From the NCBI RefSeq assembly GCF_024868665.1, contig NC_079894.1, positions 12,562,788-12,626,787 on the forward strand: DNA of 64,000 bases, written 5' to 3'. This DNA is from Triplophysa rosa (Eukaryota; Chordata; Actinopteri; Cypriniformes; Nemacheilidae). A model generated the notes under the pieces. That model searched no databases. It saw only the letters and a list, made by a program, of their open reading frames with translations, and had not been told where the DNA came from. This document shows positions 25,001 through 34,100 of the stretch, piece after piece (position 1 is the stretch's first letter; the number at the start of each line of letters is the position of its first letter). The position numbers were made by a program, and so were the translations under genes.

Positions 25001-26879
25001 ACATTGCTTTATGAAAACATGTTTTTGAATGTCCGGATGTTTCAATCTCCTCTCATTTCTCTTTTAGTGACTGGTTCTTCATTCTTTGTGTTCAGTGGGG
25101 CTCTGAAGGCCTCATCCGGATACACGGCTAAGACCAGCATTGTTGAAGGTACCACAAGATACTCACAGCCTCTTTCTGCAAATGTAGGACATCTGATCTC
25201 TCTGGAACCACTGTACATAATGTCCAATTTAACTTTTCTGACCAAAGTCACACTCAGACTGAGAGTACCACAACTAAAGTTTCTACCCTACCAACAGCAG
25301 ACCCACAGCCTGTATGTAATGTGACGCATGTATGTAAGAAAGTAACAGTGAATGTTTGTGCGTCAGATGGCGTGATGGTGCAGATAACAGCTGAAACTAT
25401 GGAGGCTCTGCGGCAAGCGCTGAAAGACATGAAAGATTTCAGTATTGTCTGCGGGAAAGCTGATCAAGAAGAGAACCAGGAACATGTGCAGATCCAGTGG
25501 GTTGAGGATGACCACAATGTCAACAAGGGGTGAGCACACAAGCACTGATGAAACTCTGGTTACCACGTAGCAGTACAAGGTCAGAATTTCAGAGAACTGT
25601 TGTCATTCCTACATGACGAGTTTTAATGATAGCATTTGCAAAACATTTGCTCATTTAAGAACACCAGCTAATGATACAGATGAGGTTAATTGAGTGTGGG
25701 ATTGAGAGCTTAATTAAATGCACATTAACGTGGCTTTTAGCAGTGATCGTCTGTGATTTTGTGCAAAATTCCTAAATCTGATTTTAGCCTATTATTAATG
25801 TGTTAAGAAGTATTAAAAACATCTTTTTGGAATATGCAGGTATTTAAAGAGAAAGTTCACCCAAAAATGAAAAATGATTCATAATTGAAGATCCGCTTGT
25901 TTCATTGGCCTACAGTTTCACTGAGTTATTCAGTGTTTACAGTTAGCAAAGAACACGTTGGTAGCAGGTCTCACCTGTTTGTACACATGCCATCCAAACG
26001 TCCAAAATTAAAGATGTTTGATTCCAGGTCCTGCAGTGATATTAAAGTGTGAGGGCATTGTAGTACAATTATTATCAATACTGTATAGCTTTTCTGTAGC
26101 TCAGTGGTAAGAGCATGGAGCTAACAACGCAAAGGTCGTTGGGTTCGATTCCAGCGGATTGCATTTACTTAGGAACAAATGTATAGGATAATGCAATGTA
26201 AGTTGCTTTTAAGCGTCTGGCAAATGCATAAGTGTATATTAATGTAATTTTTGTGTTTGTAATGACAGAGTCATCAGCCCAATTGATGGAAAATCCATGG
26301 AGTCAGTCACCAGCGTTAAGATCTTCCATGGCTCAGAGTATAAGGCTAATGGGAAGGTCATACGCTGGACAGAGGTTTTTAATGTTGATTTATTATTCAA
26401 ATTTTTTTGCAAATCGTTAATTTACTTTAATGTCCACTCCTTTATACCTGCCGCCTTAGGTGTTTTTCCTGCGGAGTGAAGACCAGATTAATGGCCAAAG
26501 CGATCCTGCAGATCACAGCCGACTCGCTGAAAATGTGGCAAGGGCTTTCTGCTTGGCCCTCTGCCCTCACCTCAAACTTCTCAAAGAGGACGGAATGGCA
26601 AAACTGGGTCTGCGGGTCACGCTGGACTCCGATCAGGTACAGGCTCTGTTTTTCATGTTATCCAAGAATCAAACAGTTGACGTTTAGACTTCTGATATAC
26701 CCTGAAATGTATCACAGGTGGGCTACCTAGCTGGCAGTAACGGTCAGCCACTGATTCCCCAGTACCTGAGCGATCTAGACAGCGCCCTCATCCCGGTGAT
26801 TCACAGCGGGGCGTGCCAGCTGAGCGAGGGACCTGTGGTTATGGAGCTCATTTTCTACATCCTGGAGATCATCTCCTAA
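9554..26879 (+). CDS. zfyve9: zfyve9 (SARA), FYVE-domain Smad anchor; 17 coding exons
   Basis: Exons: 9554-9623, 10851-12259, 15038-15137, 15951-16127, 16660-16823, 17002-17110, 17374-17496, 18638-18793, 21512-21736, 22432-22514, 22602-22706, 24585-24735, 25068-25148, 25367-25529, 26269-26374, 26460-26636, 26718-26879. They total 3561 nt (1186 aa) and every phase agrees. The start [20 protein letters not shown] matches SARA rather than its paralogue ZFYVE16. A long divergent acidic region (24-460) is mostly one exon. The FYVE zinc finger (463-526) has [15 protein letters not shown] and paired cysteines for PI3P binding on early endosomes. It is followed by a Pro/Asn-rich Smad-binding region (527-600), an RVWF motif at 594-597 (the RVxF type that recruits PP1), and the conserved C-terminal domain ending [16 protein letters not shown] presents Smad2/3 to TGF-beta receptors. 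The protein is shorter than human (about 1425 aa), with the difference in the N-terminal exon. Which teleost ohnologue (a or b) cannot be told. Confidence 0.95.
9710..9955. mobile_element. palindromic MITE with GGTTCTTT repeats, in zfyve9 intron 1
   Basis: The two halves are inverted copies: CCATAGAAGAACC near 9751 faces GGTTCTTCTATGG near 9919, with multiple AAAGAACC/GGTTCTTT units between. No coding capacity. This resembles a foldback element widespread in cyprinid genomes; the family name is not assigned. Confidence 0.7.
9956..10850 (+). other. rest of zfyve9 intron 1
   Basis: Non-coding intron sequence with a short CT/CA-rich run near 10443-10468 and GTTCTTTCAG immediately before exon 2. 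Nothing else is recognised. Confidence 0.6.
12577..14143. mobile_element. hAT-like element, 1.57 kb, perfect TSD TTTAAGAA, in zfyve9 intron 2
   Basis: Ends TAGGGCTGGACAATA and ATATCGTCCAGCCCTA are inverted repeats. Both flanks carry the identical octamer TTTAAGAA (12569-12576 and 14144-14151). The interior is rich in AATATCG-type motifs. A second element (12592-13271) is inserted only 15 bp from the left end. Confidence 0.85.
12592..13271. mobile_element. nested TIR element (GGGTGTACTCTCAC ends)
   Basis: The left end reads AGGGTGTACTCTCACTAGG and the right end, reversed, AGGGCGTACTCTCATTTAG. Next to the termini both sides carry CTGTGCCCGAGC-type motifs, so the terminal inverted repeat is long. 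It interrupts the hAT-like element at 12577-14143. The target duplication was not resolved. Confidence 0.6.
14555..14840. repeat. TGTGAGGACATTT-type dispersed repeat with short GTGC tandem
   Basis: Contains GTGAGGACATTTTACTGGTC, a stretch GGTTAGGGTTAGGG, and ATGTCCTCACTAG towards the other end, forming a loose inverted arrangement. It is followed by a (GTGC)n run at about 14809-14836. The TTAGGG units are too few (about two) to suggest telomeric origin. Confidence 0.55.
15363..15757. mobile_element. Angel-like palindromic MITE, zfyve9 intron 3
   Basis: The copy has the features AAAATTCTGTCATCATTTAC, ACTCACCCTCAAGTTGTTCC and, in the second half, the inverted equivalents (GGAACAACTTG, AATGACAG). 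The two arms can fold into one long hairpin. The type resembles the Angel foldback elements described in zebrafish; that assignment is tentative. Confidence 0.75.
16158..16578. mobile_element. Angel-like palindromic MITE, zfyve9 intron 4
   Basis: Opens AAAGGACAGTTCACTC and closes TTTTTGGGTGAACTATC, with ATTCTGTCATC and GATGACAGAAT in inverted positions. It fills most of the 532-bp intron between exons 4 and 5 and ends about 80 bp upstream of exon 5. Confidence 0.8.
17538..18074 (+). mobile_element. Tc1/mariner-like element, internally deleted, in zfyve9 intron 7
   Basis: Terminal inverted repeats CACTGCCCGTCCAAAAAAAG and its complement are flanked by TA dinucleotides (17536-17537 and 18075-18076). 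The interior keeps a decayed C-terminal part of a DDE transposase on the plus strand (about 17720-18040) with the motifs DNARIH and [10 protein letters not shown]. One extra C in the run after DNARIH..LNP shifts the frame just before the expected IENLWD glutamate. The N-terminal half is missing, so the copy cannot encode an active enzyme. Confidence 0.85.
18087..18350. mobile_element. Angel-like palindromic MITE, short copy
   Basis: Begins TTAAAGGGATAGTTCACCCA immediately after the Tc1-like element and ends TTTTTGGGTGAACTAG. A central TTGAAGAATGCTG / CTCAAAATATCTT pair marks the fold. It lies in zfyve9 intron 7. Confidence 0.75.
19054..21450. repeat. transposon-rich block filling most of zfyve9 intron 8
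   Basis: Starts at a hAT-like terminus TAGGGATGTCAATTTAGAC (19054). The first ~380 bp is an inverted relative of 1991-2364. Around 19560-19890 is another dispersed repeat with TTTTGTCCCCACCACTTGTG. From about 20826 to 21180 the DNA is a degenerate (ATTT/AAAT)n low-complexity tract. Both boundaries of the block are approximate. No coding exon was found between exon 8 and exon 9. Confidence 0.6.
20826..21180. repeat. degenerate (AAAT/ATTT)n low-complexity tract
   Basis: Runs of AAATAAATAAAT on the left switch to TTTATTTATTTTTA on the right, giving an A-rich-to-T-rich inverted arrangement. Confidence 0.75.
21920..22009. repeat. (CA)n microsatellite
   Basis: About 90 bp of CA/CG dinucleotides: ACGCACACGC, a pure CA run, a short CACG interruption and a second pure CA run. 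It lies in zfyve9 intron 9 and is likely length-polymorphic. Confidence 0.95.
22971..24162. mobile_element. TIR element in zfyve9 intron 11
   Basis: Left terminus TAGCTGCATTTACACGGATC and right terminus, reversed, TAGCTGCGTTTACATGGACA are matching inverted repeats. Further inverted motifs (AATCTGAATG, TGTAAACAC) occur inside. The outermost TA on each side could be a TA target duplication. It is 1.2 kb and shows no transposase. Confidence 0.65.
25851..25960. mobile_element. partial palindromic MITE
   Basis: Only one terminus is clear (AAAGTTCACCCAAAAATGA); the matching right end was not found. It lies in zfyve9 intron 14, upstream of the SINE. Confidence 0.4.
26088..26235 (+). mobile_element. 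tRNA-derived SINE
   Basis: Has a tRNA-like head with a box A (TAGCTCAGTGG, 26097-26107) and a box B (GGTTCGATTCC, 26142-26152) at the spacing of RNA polymerase III promoters. A tRNA-unrelated body follows, ending in the signature AAGCGTCTGGCAAATGCATAA. This tail is typical of SINEs abundant in cyprinids. It lies about 30 bp upstream of zfyve9 exon 15 in the same orientation. Confidence 0.85.
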
Positions 26880-29075
26880 AAGGACGATGTCCGTCCAGAC
26901 TCATGACACCCACCAGCTCCAGTTCCTTTTCTCTTTCTCTCTCATTTGCACTTAAAAGAGCCTGAAAGCTGTGCAGGAAAAACATCCTCCATACCACCTA
27001 TGCACCATCTCCACTGGGACGCTCTGCCCAGCCCCTCTGTATATGGTGCTTTCCGTTTCTCCTCACCTCTCAACTCCACTGTGGAAATCATAGGCCCTGT
27101 TGAGTGAAATGCAGGGTTGGCAACCTGGAATCAGATCTCTGCTGAACCCGTTGTAGCATTCATTATCCACTAGAGGGCGCTCTACACTCTCAACCCTAAT
27201 GGAGATTCTCATGAAGTTGAGAATAAAAGACAAGAGAGGAGTTTTAGAGGGGAAGGTTTGCTCTCGGTTTCTGGTGCACAGTGCCTGGGCCTCGATACGA
27301 AACAAAGAACGGATTCCTTCGAGCGTCAGTCTCGCCTCTAAGCTTTATGAATCACCAGATGCTTTATTTCATTTCAATATGGACCTCATTTTGTTTTATT
27401 TGTCTTTATTTTGTAAGGTAGTCAAAATGCTCCAAAGCTAATAGGATGTAGCCGCCTCAATGTTGGACTGTTTGTCAGGCAACAGAAAGATCGTGGCACA
27501 GTAGGAGTGATAACTGTTACACGTGTTAAGAACGGACTTCTGTTACAAAAACATTCTTCTCAATTGATTATTGACTTAATATAAGATCCAACAATAACAT
27601 CAAGTGGCCTTCAGGAATTCGACTACAGCTCCAAGATCTACAAAATGGCAGATTTTGACACGAATTAAGTTCTTTTTGTAGTAGAATGACCTATGGATGA
27701 TCTGTCACAGCGTTCGTCATCCTATACATCTCGGTCCGTCTCATTTCTTCTGCAACCTTCTCATGTTTATATAACGTTCTCCCAATGTTTTTAACATGTT
27801 GTTATGGAAAGACTAATGTTATGAATAGACTGCTGGATGATAAGCCATCATTAGGAAATGGAATTTATTGACATATAATCTTAAAAGATTGACTTCAGAT
27901 TTAGATGATGTTGAAAGGACAGCCTGGCATGTGATTTTCGAACCCTTGATTTACTTAAATCATTTACTCAATTGAGATCTCCCAGTGTTAGATAATGTTA
28001 TGTCCTAAAACTGCAGAGCTGCTTAAACGTTTATTCGTATGCTTTAGGTGAGCAGAAATCTGCAGGTCCTGCCTTGCGAAATGGCCCGTAACTGTCCACC
28101 ATATTGGTTTACAGTCTTTTACTAACGTGCTATAGAAATCATATAGAAGGTTTCATGAGAAGAGCACTCACTTTATATGCATCGCTACTTGTTTTAAGCA
28201 GTGTTTTGTGTTTATCTTGTTTCTTTTTCATAGAGGAAATTGTTTACTGTTGTCTTTGGACGGTTGGATAATATTGGCAATCACCAAAAATTCCAATACA
28301 TGGGGCTGTTTGTATGTCACTGTGGATCACATTTTTAAAATAAGAGCATTTACTTGAAAATGCCCAAAATCGATAGACTTCATTTGTAGCCGTGTGCCCA
28401 AAATTCAAATGGAGTTATTGTCAATCATAGCTAAAAACACTGTGACAGGGTGTTTTAACCGTACATAAAGCCCTGTCTAGTTACCTGGTCAGAATCATAA
28501 ATGAAGAAACTAGTATGACAATCAAATTGTAGCTAATCTTTCAATCAGAGCATCGGACAGGAAGGAAAGGTGCCGTGGTAACATAACATGTTTTGCATAT
28601 TGACTTTTAAGTGTCAGATGGTTTAGCAGAAATGCTGTGAGCTCATGATGTTGAATGAGAACGTTGTTTCTGGTTGTGCAGACATCTTTGGGCTGTTTAT
28701 TTAAAATGCATTCAGGAAGGCTGCATTGTCTTACCACTTGTGCATTTCAAACCACCTCTGTTAGTCTTTGCATTCACCTTTGGTATGTTTATTTCCAATA
28801 GTGCAGGAGTGTATATACTGAAATCCAGACTGGAACTATTTATATTTCTCTCAAACCATTCTGCCATTTCAAAGGTGTGGATCTGGTCGGAAGGACATAT
28901 TTGTACAATCCCGTTCAGATGCTATTGACTGCTTTGATCTGTGATGAAACGCTGTAAAAACTGACATGGATGAAATGGAATTAAATTTGCAATGTATAAC
29001 AAGCCAAAAAGAAAAGCATCATATATCCTTTCTTTTATTGTACACTACATGTCAATAAAAGCAGTCTTTATCAAA
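26880..29075 (+). other. zfyve9: zfyve9 3' UTR, candidate poly(A) signal at 29054-29059
   Basis: Non-coding sequence follows the TAA at 26877-26879. The first clear AATAAA in a convincing position is at 29054-29059, which would give a 3' UTR of about 2.2 kb. It faces the minus-strand AATAAA of cc2d1b at 29034-29039. No further gene was seen in this stretch. Confidence 0.5.
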
Positions 29076-31194
29076 CCTGTTGCACTTCCATCAATAAGAA
29101 ATCAAAGAAAGGAAAAAGTAGTTCTTAAATTCTCTCATTTAATAACAAAACATCTTAAAGTTACAAACTTGTGTAAAACACAAATGAAAAATTACCTTTA
29201 GAACAATAAAACCAAACTGTCATGATATATATAGTATTGTACTATAATATATACATGAATATAGTACAAAGTCCTGTTTTTAAAATAAACCGTATAACTG
29301 ATGAAACAAATGTAGTGAAGAATCAACACTGACACTGTAATTTAAGCCAGGACAAAGCTCAATCTGTGACTCTTATATTGGGCCCTTCAAATGCCAGATC
29401 TGTATTAAAAACCAAATAATTCACAAGAGGCGACAATACTTGTAAATGAAATGAATGGACAGAGCTGTACAGAATATGAAATCAGACTCATTAACCTATA
29501 TTTCACATTGTCAAGGCTTAAAAATGAAATGTCAGTTCAATCCAACAGACCCAAATGAGGTATTTTTAAAACCGCTAAATAAATAATTAAGACTATTTCT
29601 AAGGTTGTCACTCCGGCATGCGAAATCAGTTCTTCCAATAATAATTTATGTGCACATGAGATTGCAATGTAAACATTGTCTGAACATGGCTAAAGTACCT
29701 TGTAGGGGAATTTGCAATACAAATGTAAGAACAGCTGGATGTTATCTAATAGATTTTAACTTTTATAAATAATGTAGGAGATTTTATTTTTATATATATA
29801 TACACATACACACACAGAAGACAATGCAAAAACTCTAAGACGCAAAAAGGTCTACCATAAAGTGATGGTTCACTCAAAAATAAAAATTCTGATATCATTT
29901 ACTCACCCTCTTGTCATTTCAAACCTGTATGACTTTCTTTCTTCCACAGAACACAAAAGAAAATATTTTGGAGAATATTGGTAACTGAGAAACAGCAGTA
30001 CCCATTGACTTGCATTGGTTTTGTGTCTATATATACAAGTCAATGGGTACCGCTGTTGTTTGGTTACCAACATTCTTCAAAATATCTTCTTTTGTGTGCT
30101 GTAGAAGAAAGTCAAAGATTTGGATTGAATTTTCATTTTTGGGTGAACTATCCCTTTAAGTTTCTTTGGCAACTACACCGGCTGACCTCACAACTACTAA
30201 ACACCCCAATTGCAGTCTTACCAACAAAGTGCCGAAAAAGCTTTTAAAGCTTAAATTACTGTGGAAAATGTTACTTAATTTTTTTAATTCTGGTGATACC
30301 AGCCACTCATTTACATGTGCAGTAAGCAGACAATGAAGAATATATTACTAAGAACATCTGATGGATAATTCATATCTTGTTCAATTAGTAAACGCTGATC
30401 TATGGCTTTAATGATAATTGTAAAGAAAAACACTGAACAGCACTCTGGCATGACCGATCCACAAAAAAACCTGCTTTAAACCCAGCAGCCGATTTACATT
30501 GCATAAAGTTGTCTGACAAAATGTTTGGAGTTCAAATGCAACCCTTTTTGCATAGCTAATTGCATGACTAATTTGCATAGCACTCATATATTAGTAGTAA
30601 TGACACGGCAGCAATAAGTTCCTCATATGAGGGAGAACAGATGAAGTCATTTATCTTACTGCAGCAACAGTGATTACTTTGGCATTAGTGCAAAATTGCA
30701 TCCCAGAGCAGCAACGGTTAGCTCTTATTGGTTCAATGCATTCATGTAACAGCTGGGATAAACGTTATTATAAAATCAACAGGTAATCCATCTCAAAGGG
30801 CAAAGAGGAATATCAATCTCGCACAAGTGTCTCCAGCTTCATCTTAATATCCACCATATATTTAATGACACCCCAACTGTTACATCAAACCCGTTTCACC
30901 CTGCAAAAGGACAAAGCGAACTGCCTCTGTCAGTGATGCTCTCTCTGTGAACAGCTCAAAGCACAGGGAGTGTGTGAAATATCCCTGCAATATCTGTTTT
31001 TAGCGCCCGAGGCCAGCAGTAACGTAGCGCTATAAACTTCCATATTCATCCACTCTAATAGAGCCGTTGAGACCTCAGGACCTGTGGGGGGAAGACACTG
31101 AGTGGTAAAATGGAATGTATAAATGTGACGTAAGATATATTGCAAATATAAAAATGTACTTACCTGGTGGAGATGTTTTGTAAATCTGTGTCAA
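29015..31194 (-). other. cc2d1b: cc2d1b 3' UTR, including a separate 3' exon at or below 31081
   Basis: The exon carrying the stop continues to 31164, where a good donor (CAG|GTAAGT on the minus strand) follows. An acceptor (CCCCCCACAG) places a terminal 3' exon from 31081 downward. A minus-strand AATAAA lies at 29039-29034. The UTR would include an Angel-like MITE (29858-30159). The extent is inferred, not proven. Confidence 0.5.
29858..30159. mobile_element. Angel-like palindromic MITE in the cc2d1b 3' region
   Basis: Begins TAAAGTGATGGTTCACTC and ends TTTTTGGGTGAACTATCCCT, with AACACAAAAGAAAATATTTT facing its complement. It lies in the presumed cc2d1b 3' UTR, so it could form a long hairpin in that transcript. 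Confidence 0.75.
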
Positions 31195-34100
31195 TTACAG
31201 CAGTACCTAACAAACAACAAGATTAGTTAAAACCAATATCAAGATCTATTTACTTTGGAAGCAAAATGACTTGATATATTAAGTATTGTTTTCTGACAAA
31301 GAGTAAAATAGACAAAAATATCTGTCATGGGTAAGAACAAAAAACTTAAAGGGATAGTTCACTCAAAAACAAAAATTCTGTCATCATTTACTCATCTTCT
31401 TGTCATTTCAAATCTGTATGACTTTCTTTCTTCTGCAGATATTTTGACGAATATTGGTAAACTGTTGGTTGGCATTGACTTGCATTGGTTTTGTGTACAA
31501 GAGAAGTGAATGGGGACCAACGGTTTTCGTTTACCGACATTTTTCAAAATATCTTTTTTGTGTTTTGCAGAAGAAAGGAAGTCACACAGGTTTGAAATGA
31601 CACGAGGGTGAGTAAATGATGACAGAATTTTCATTTTTTGGAGAACTATCCCCTTTAATTCAAGTTTCTACTTAGCTCTGTAAATTTCATATTTATCAGT
31701 GTGGGAAATGAAATGGATAGTTCAAAATATAAATTCAAGAGCTTTAAAGGGGTCATATGGCGTGAATACGTGTTTTTCTGTGTCTTTGATGTGTTATAAA
31801 TTGCCCATGGCTCCATGCATGTATTAAGCTCAAGTTATACTCGTGCGTAGGACCTACGCCGTAAACCTACGGCGTAGCCTACGTACGTAGACGACGCCGT
31901 CGTGAACATTTATGGTTCTGTGTTGAGAGTATGCGTCGTACTGCAATTACACCGCCGAAACGCTAGTTGGCTCTTTGTGTTTTCACGGGTTTGCTCTTCT
32001 TCGCCGATGTTTTGTGTATGCTAGTGTTTGCAAACGACAATGGAAGCTGATCGCATCTTAATGGAGTTGGAGCTGTATTTCCGAACCTCTTCAATCAGAC
32101 GCTCAGTAACTTGGTCGATGTCGATGCTCGCCATGTTGTTCTTTTGTGGACTTTGAACTTGCCGGAAGAAGACGCCAGAAATGCGTAGAAGGAAGTACGA
32201 TGCTGCCAAACCGACCAATCACAGCGCTTGCGGTCCGTGTAGGGTCCGCGTTGAGTTGACGCGTTGTTACATTTTTGGAGAGGTGCGCATCAGGCTACGG
32301 CGTAGGGTACGCGGCTCTGCGTAGGTCCTACGCACGAGTATAACTTGAGCTTTAGACACGTAAAATTGCAAAAAGTAAAGTATTGGAACAAAAGATGCAT
32401 TCTATCTAAAGCGAATGCTCACCCAGACCTGCCTGAAACGCCTCGTGTAACCACACCCCCACAAATCTACATCAGTTCGTGGTACGATTTGACTAACTGT
32501 GCTGTAGCGAGGAAGGCGGGGCGAGAGCCGTGGGGCGGGTAAGACGGGGCCCCGCATGCCTCATGGGGGAGCTCGGGAGCATAAGAGGACGAGCGACCGG
32601 ACCATCGAGAGAGAGGACCCGGGCCCGGAAACAGTTACGTTTGTTTATGTTCGTGTGGCCGACAGTCGAACGTGAGGTGGCTGCCGGCCTTTTATTTGTT
32701 GGATTATTGTTTATTTATTTTGATTAAAGTTTTGTGAATGATGCCGGTTCCCGCCTCCTTCCTTCCCTTCTATTGAACTTTATTACATGTGCGTTCAGAC
32801 TGCCGCCGTCGAGAGCGTCAAAGTGGCCGGAAGTCATTCATTTTCAATGTGAGCCGGCAGCGGCGCGGCGCGTCTTGGCCGTTGAGGGCGTCAAGGAGAG
32901 TTGAAATCAGGTCAACTTTATGGTAATGAGCTATGACGCAGTACGGTGGCAACCAATCGGAACGTAGAAGTCCACCGCTTGAGAGGATTCCAGAGAATGC
33001 AGCCCTGTACACTTTGGTCTACGTCAGAGCGCCAGAGCATCCACGAATCTTTCTACAGCGTTGTTGGCAGGGCGCCCACAGCGCTTTTTGACGCTCTCGA
33101 TGGCGGCGGTCTGAATGCACAGTAAGACCGTCCAAATGCATGGGGGGGGAGTGAATGATCAGCGCTCTCCTCCACCTTCAATACCACGGCTGAGGTGAGA
33201 CCCTTGAGCAAGGCACCCCCAACTGCTCCCCAGCGCCGCAGCAATGGCTGCTCACTGCTCTGGGTGTGTGTTCACGGTGTGTGTTACTCACTGCTGTGTG
33301 TGTGCACTTGGATGGGTTAAATGCAGAGCACAAATTCCGAGTAAATGAATACGCAAGTCAGGTGGGCGTACCTGTCAGTACAATTGCTTTGGAACATGAT
33401 GTTTCAAATATGGTAAGAGGCGTTACATTTCCATCACACGCTTGCAGTATTCAACCAATCACTACACACTGGTTAACTGGCCAATCATAGCACACCTCGC
33501 TTTTCAGAGCGATGAGCTTTGTAAAAATCTGCACGTTTCAGAGAGGCGGGGCAAAGAGGAGATACAAACATGCACGGTATGTGGAAAATACAGCGTTTTT
33601 GAACCTTAAATCGTGTATACACATTGCATTACATCTAAAACAAACGATAATATTTGTTTTAGCCCTGTCATATCACCCCTTTAAAATACAGCATTATCAG
33701 ATATCAGAACAAGCATTGCAATGACCCTACATTTAGTATAATGTTCCAAAACTATGTAACTTGACAAAGTTACATACATTCTGATGCTTAATAATAATGC
33801 AGTGTTATTTGTTGGTAGTTTTGTAAAACTTGTGCTAATAATAATACAGCAGCACAAACCTGTGGCTCTTCCAGCATGAGCCAGCGTTCTGTTATAGTCT
33901 GGAGGTCCTGCCCACTCAGCGGCTCTCTGAGACGCACTTTCACCTCCAAACGCCCACCAGTGGCCTTCCGTCCATCCATAACCTACATAGAAAAATAACA
34001 TACATTCCCTCCATTAATGTAAACATAGAGCTGTGAAACTGTAAAGTTCAAGTTCACTGGTTAAACACTGAAATTGTGCTATGTTTCACAGCTAACATTT

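Larger units (their letters stand above)
31744..33684. mobile_element. palindromic element (TTAAAGGGGTCATAT ends) with several nested insertions
   Basis: Left end TTAAAGGGGTCATATGGCG and right end TGTCATATCACCCCTTTAA are inverted repeats about 1.9 kb apart in cc2d1b intron 23. The interior is composite: a Harbinger-like MITE (31827-32351), a GC-rich LTR-like block (about 32490-32786), a second TIR element (about 32787-33124) and a SINE-like tail (about 33190-33345). Confidence 0.65.

Noticed and set aside
26088..26160. tRNA gene
   Set aside because: Boxes A and B are present, but the sequence continues into a SINE body with the GCGTCTGGCAAATGCATAA tail and the acceptor stem does not close.
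32780..32795. 5-bp target duplication TGTGC for the LTR-like block
   Set aside because: The right copy is the start of the adjacent TIR element, so it cannot be counted as a duplication.
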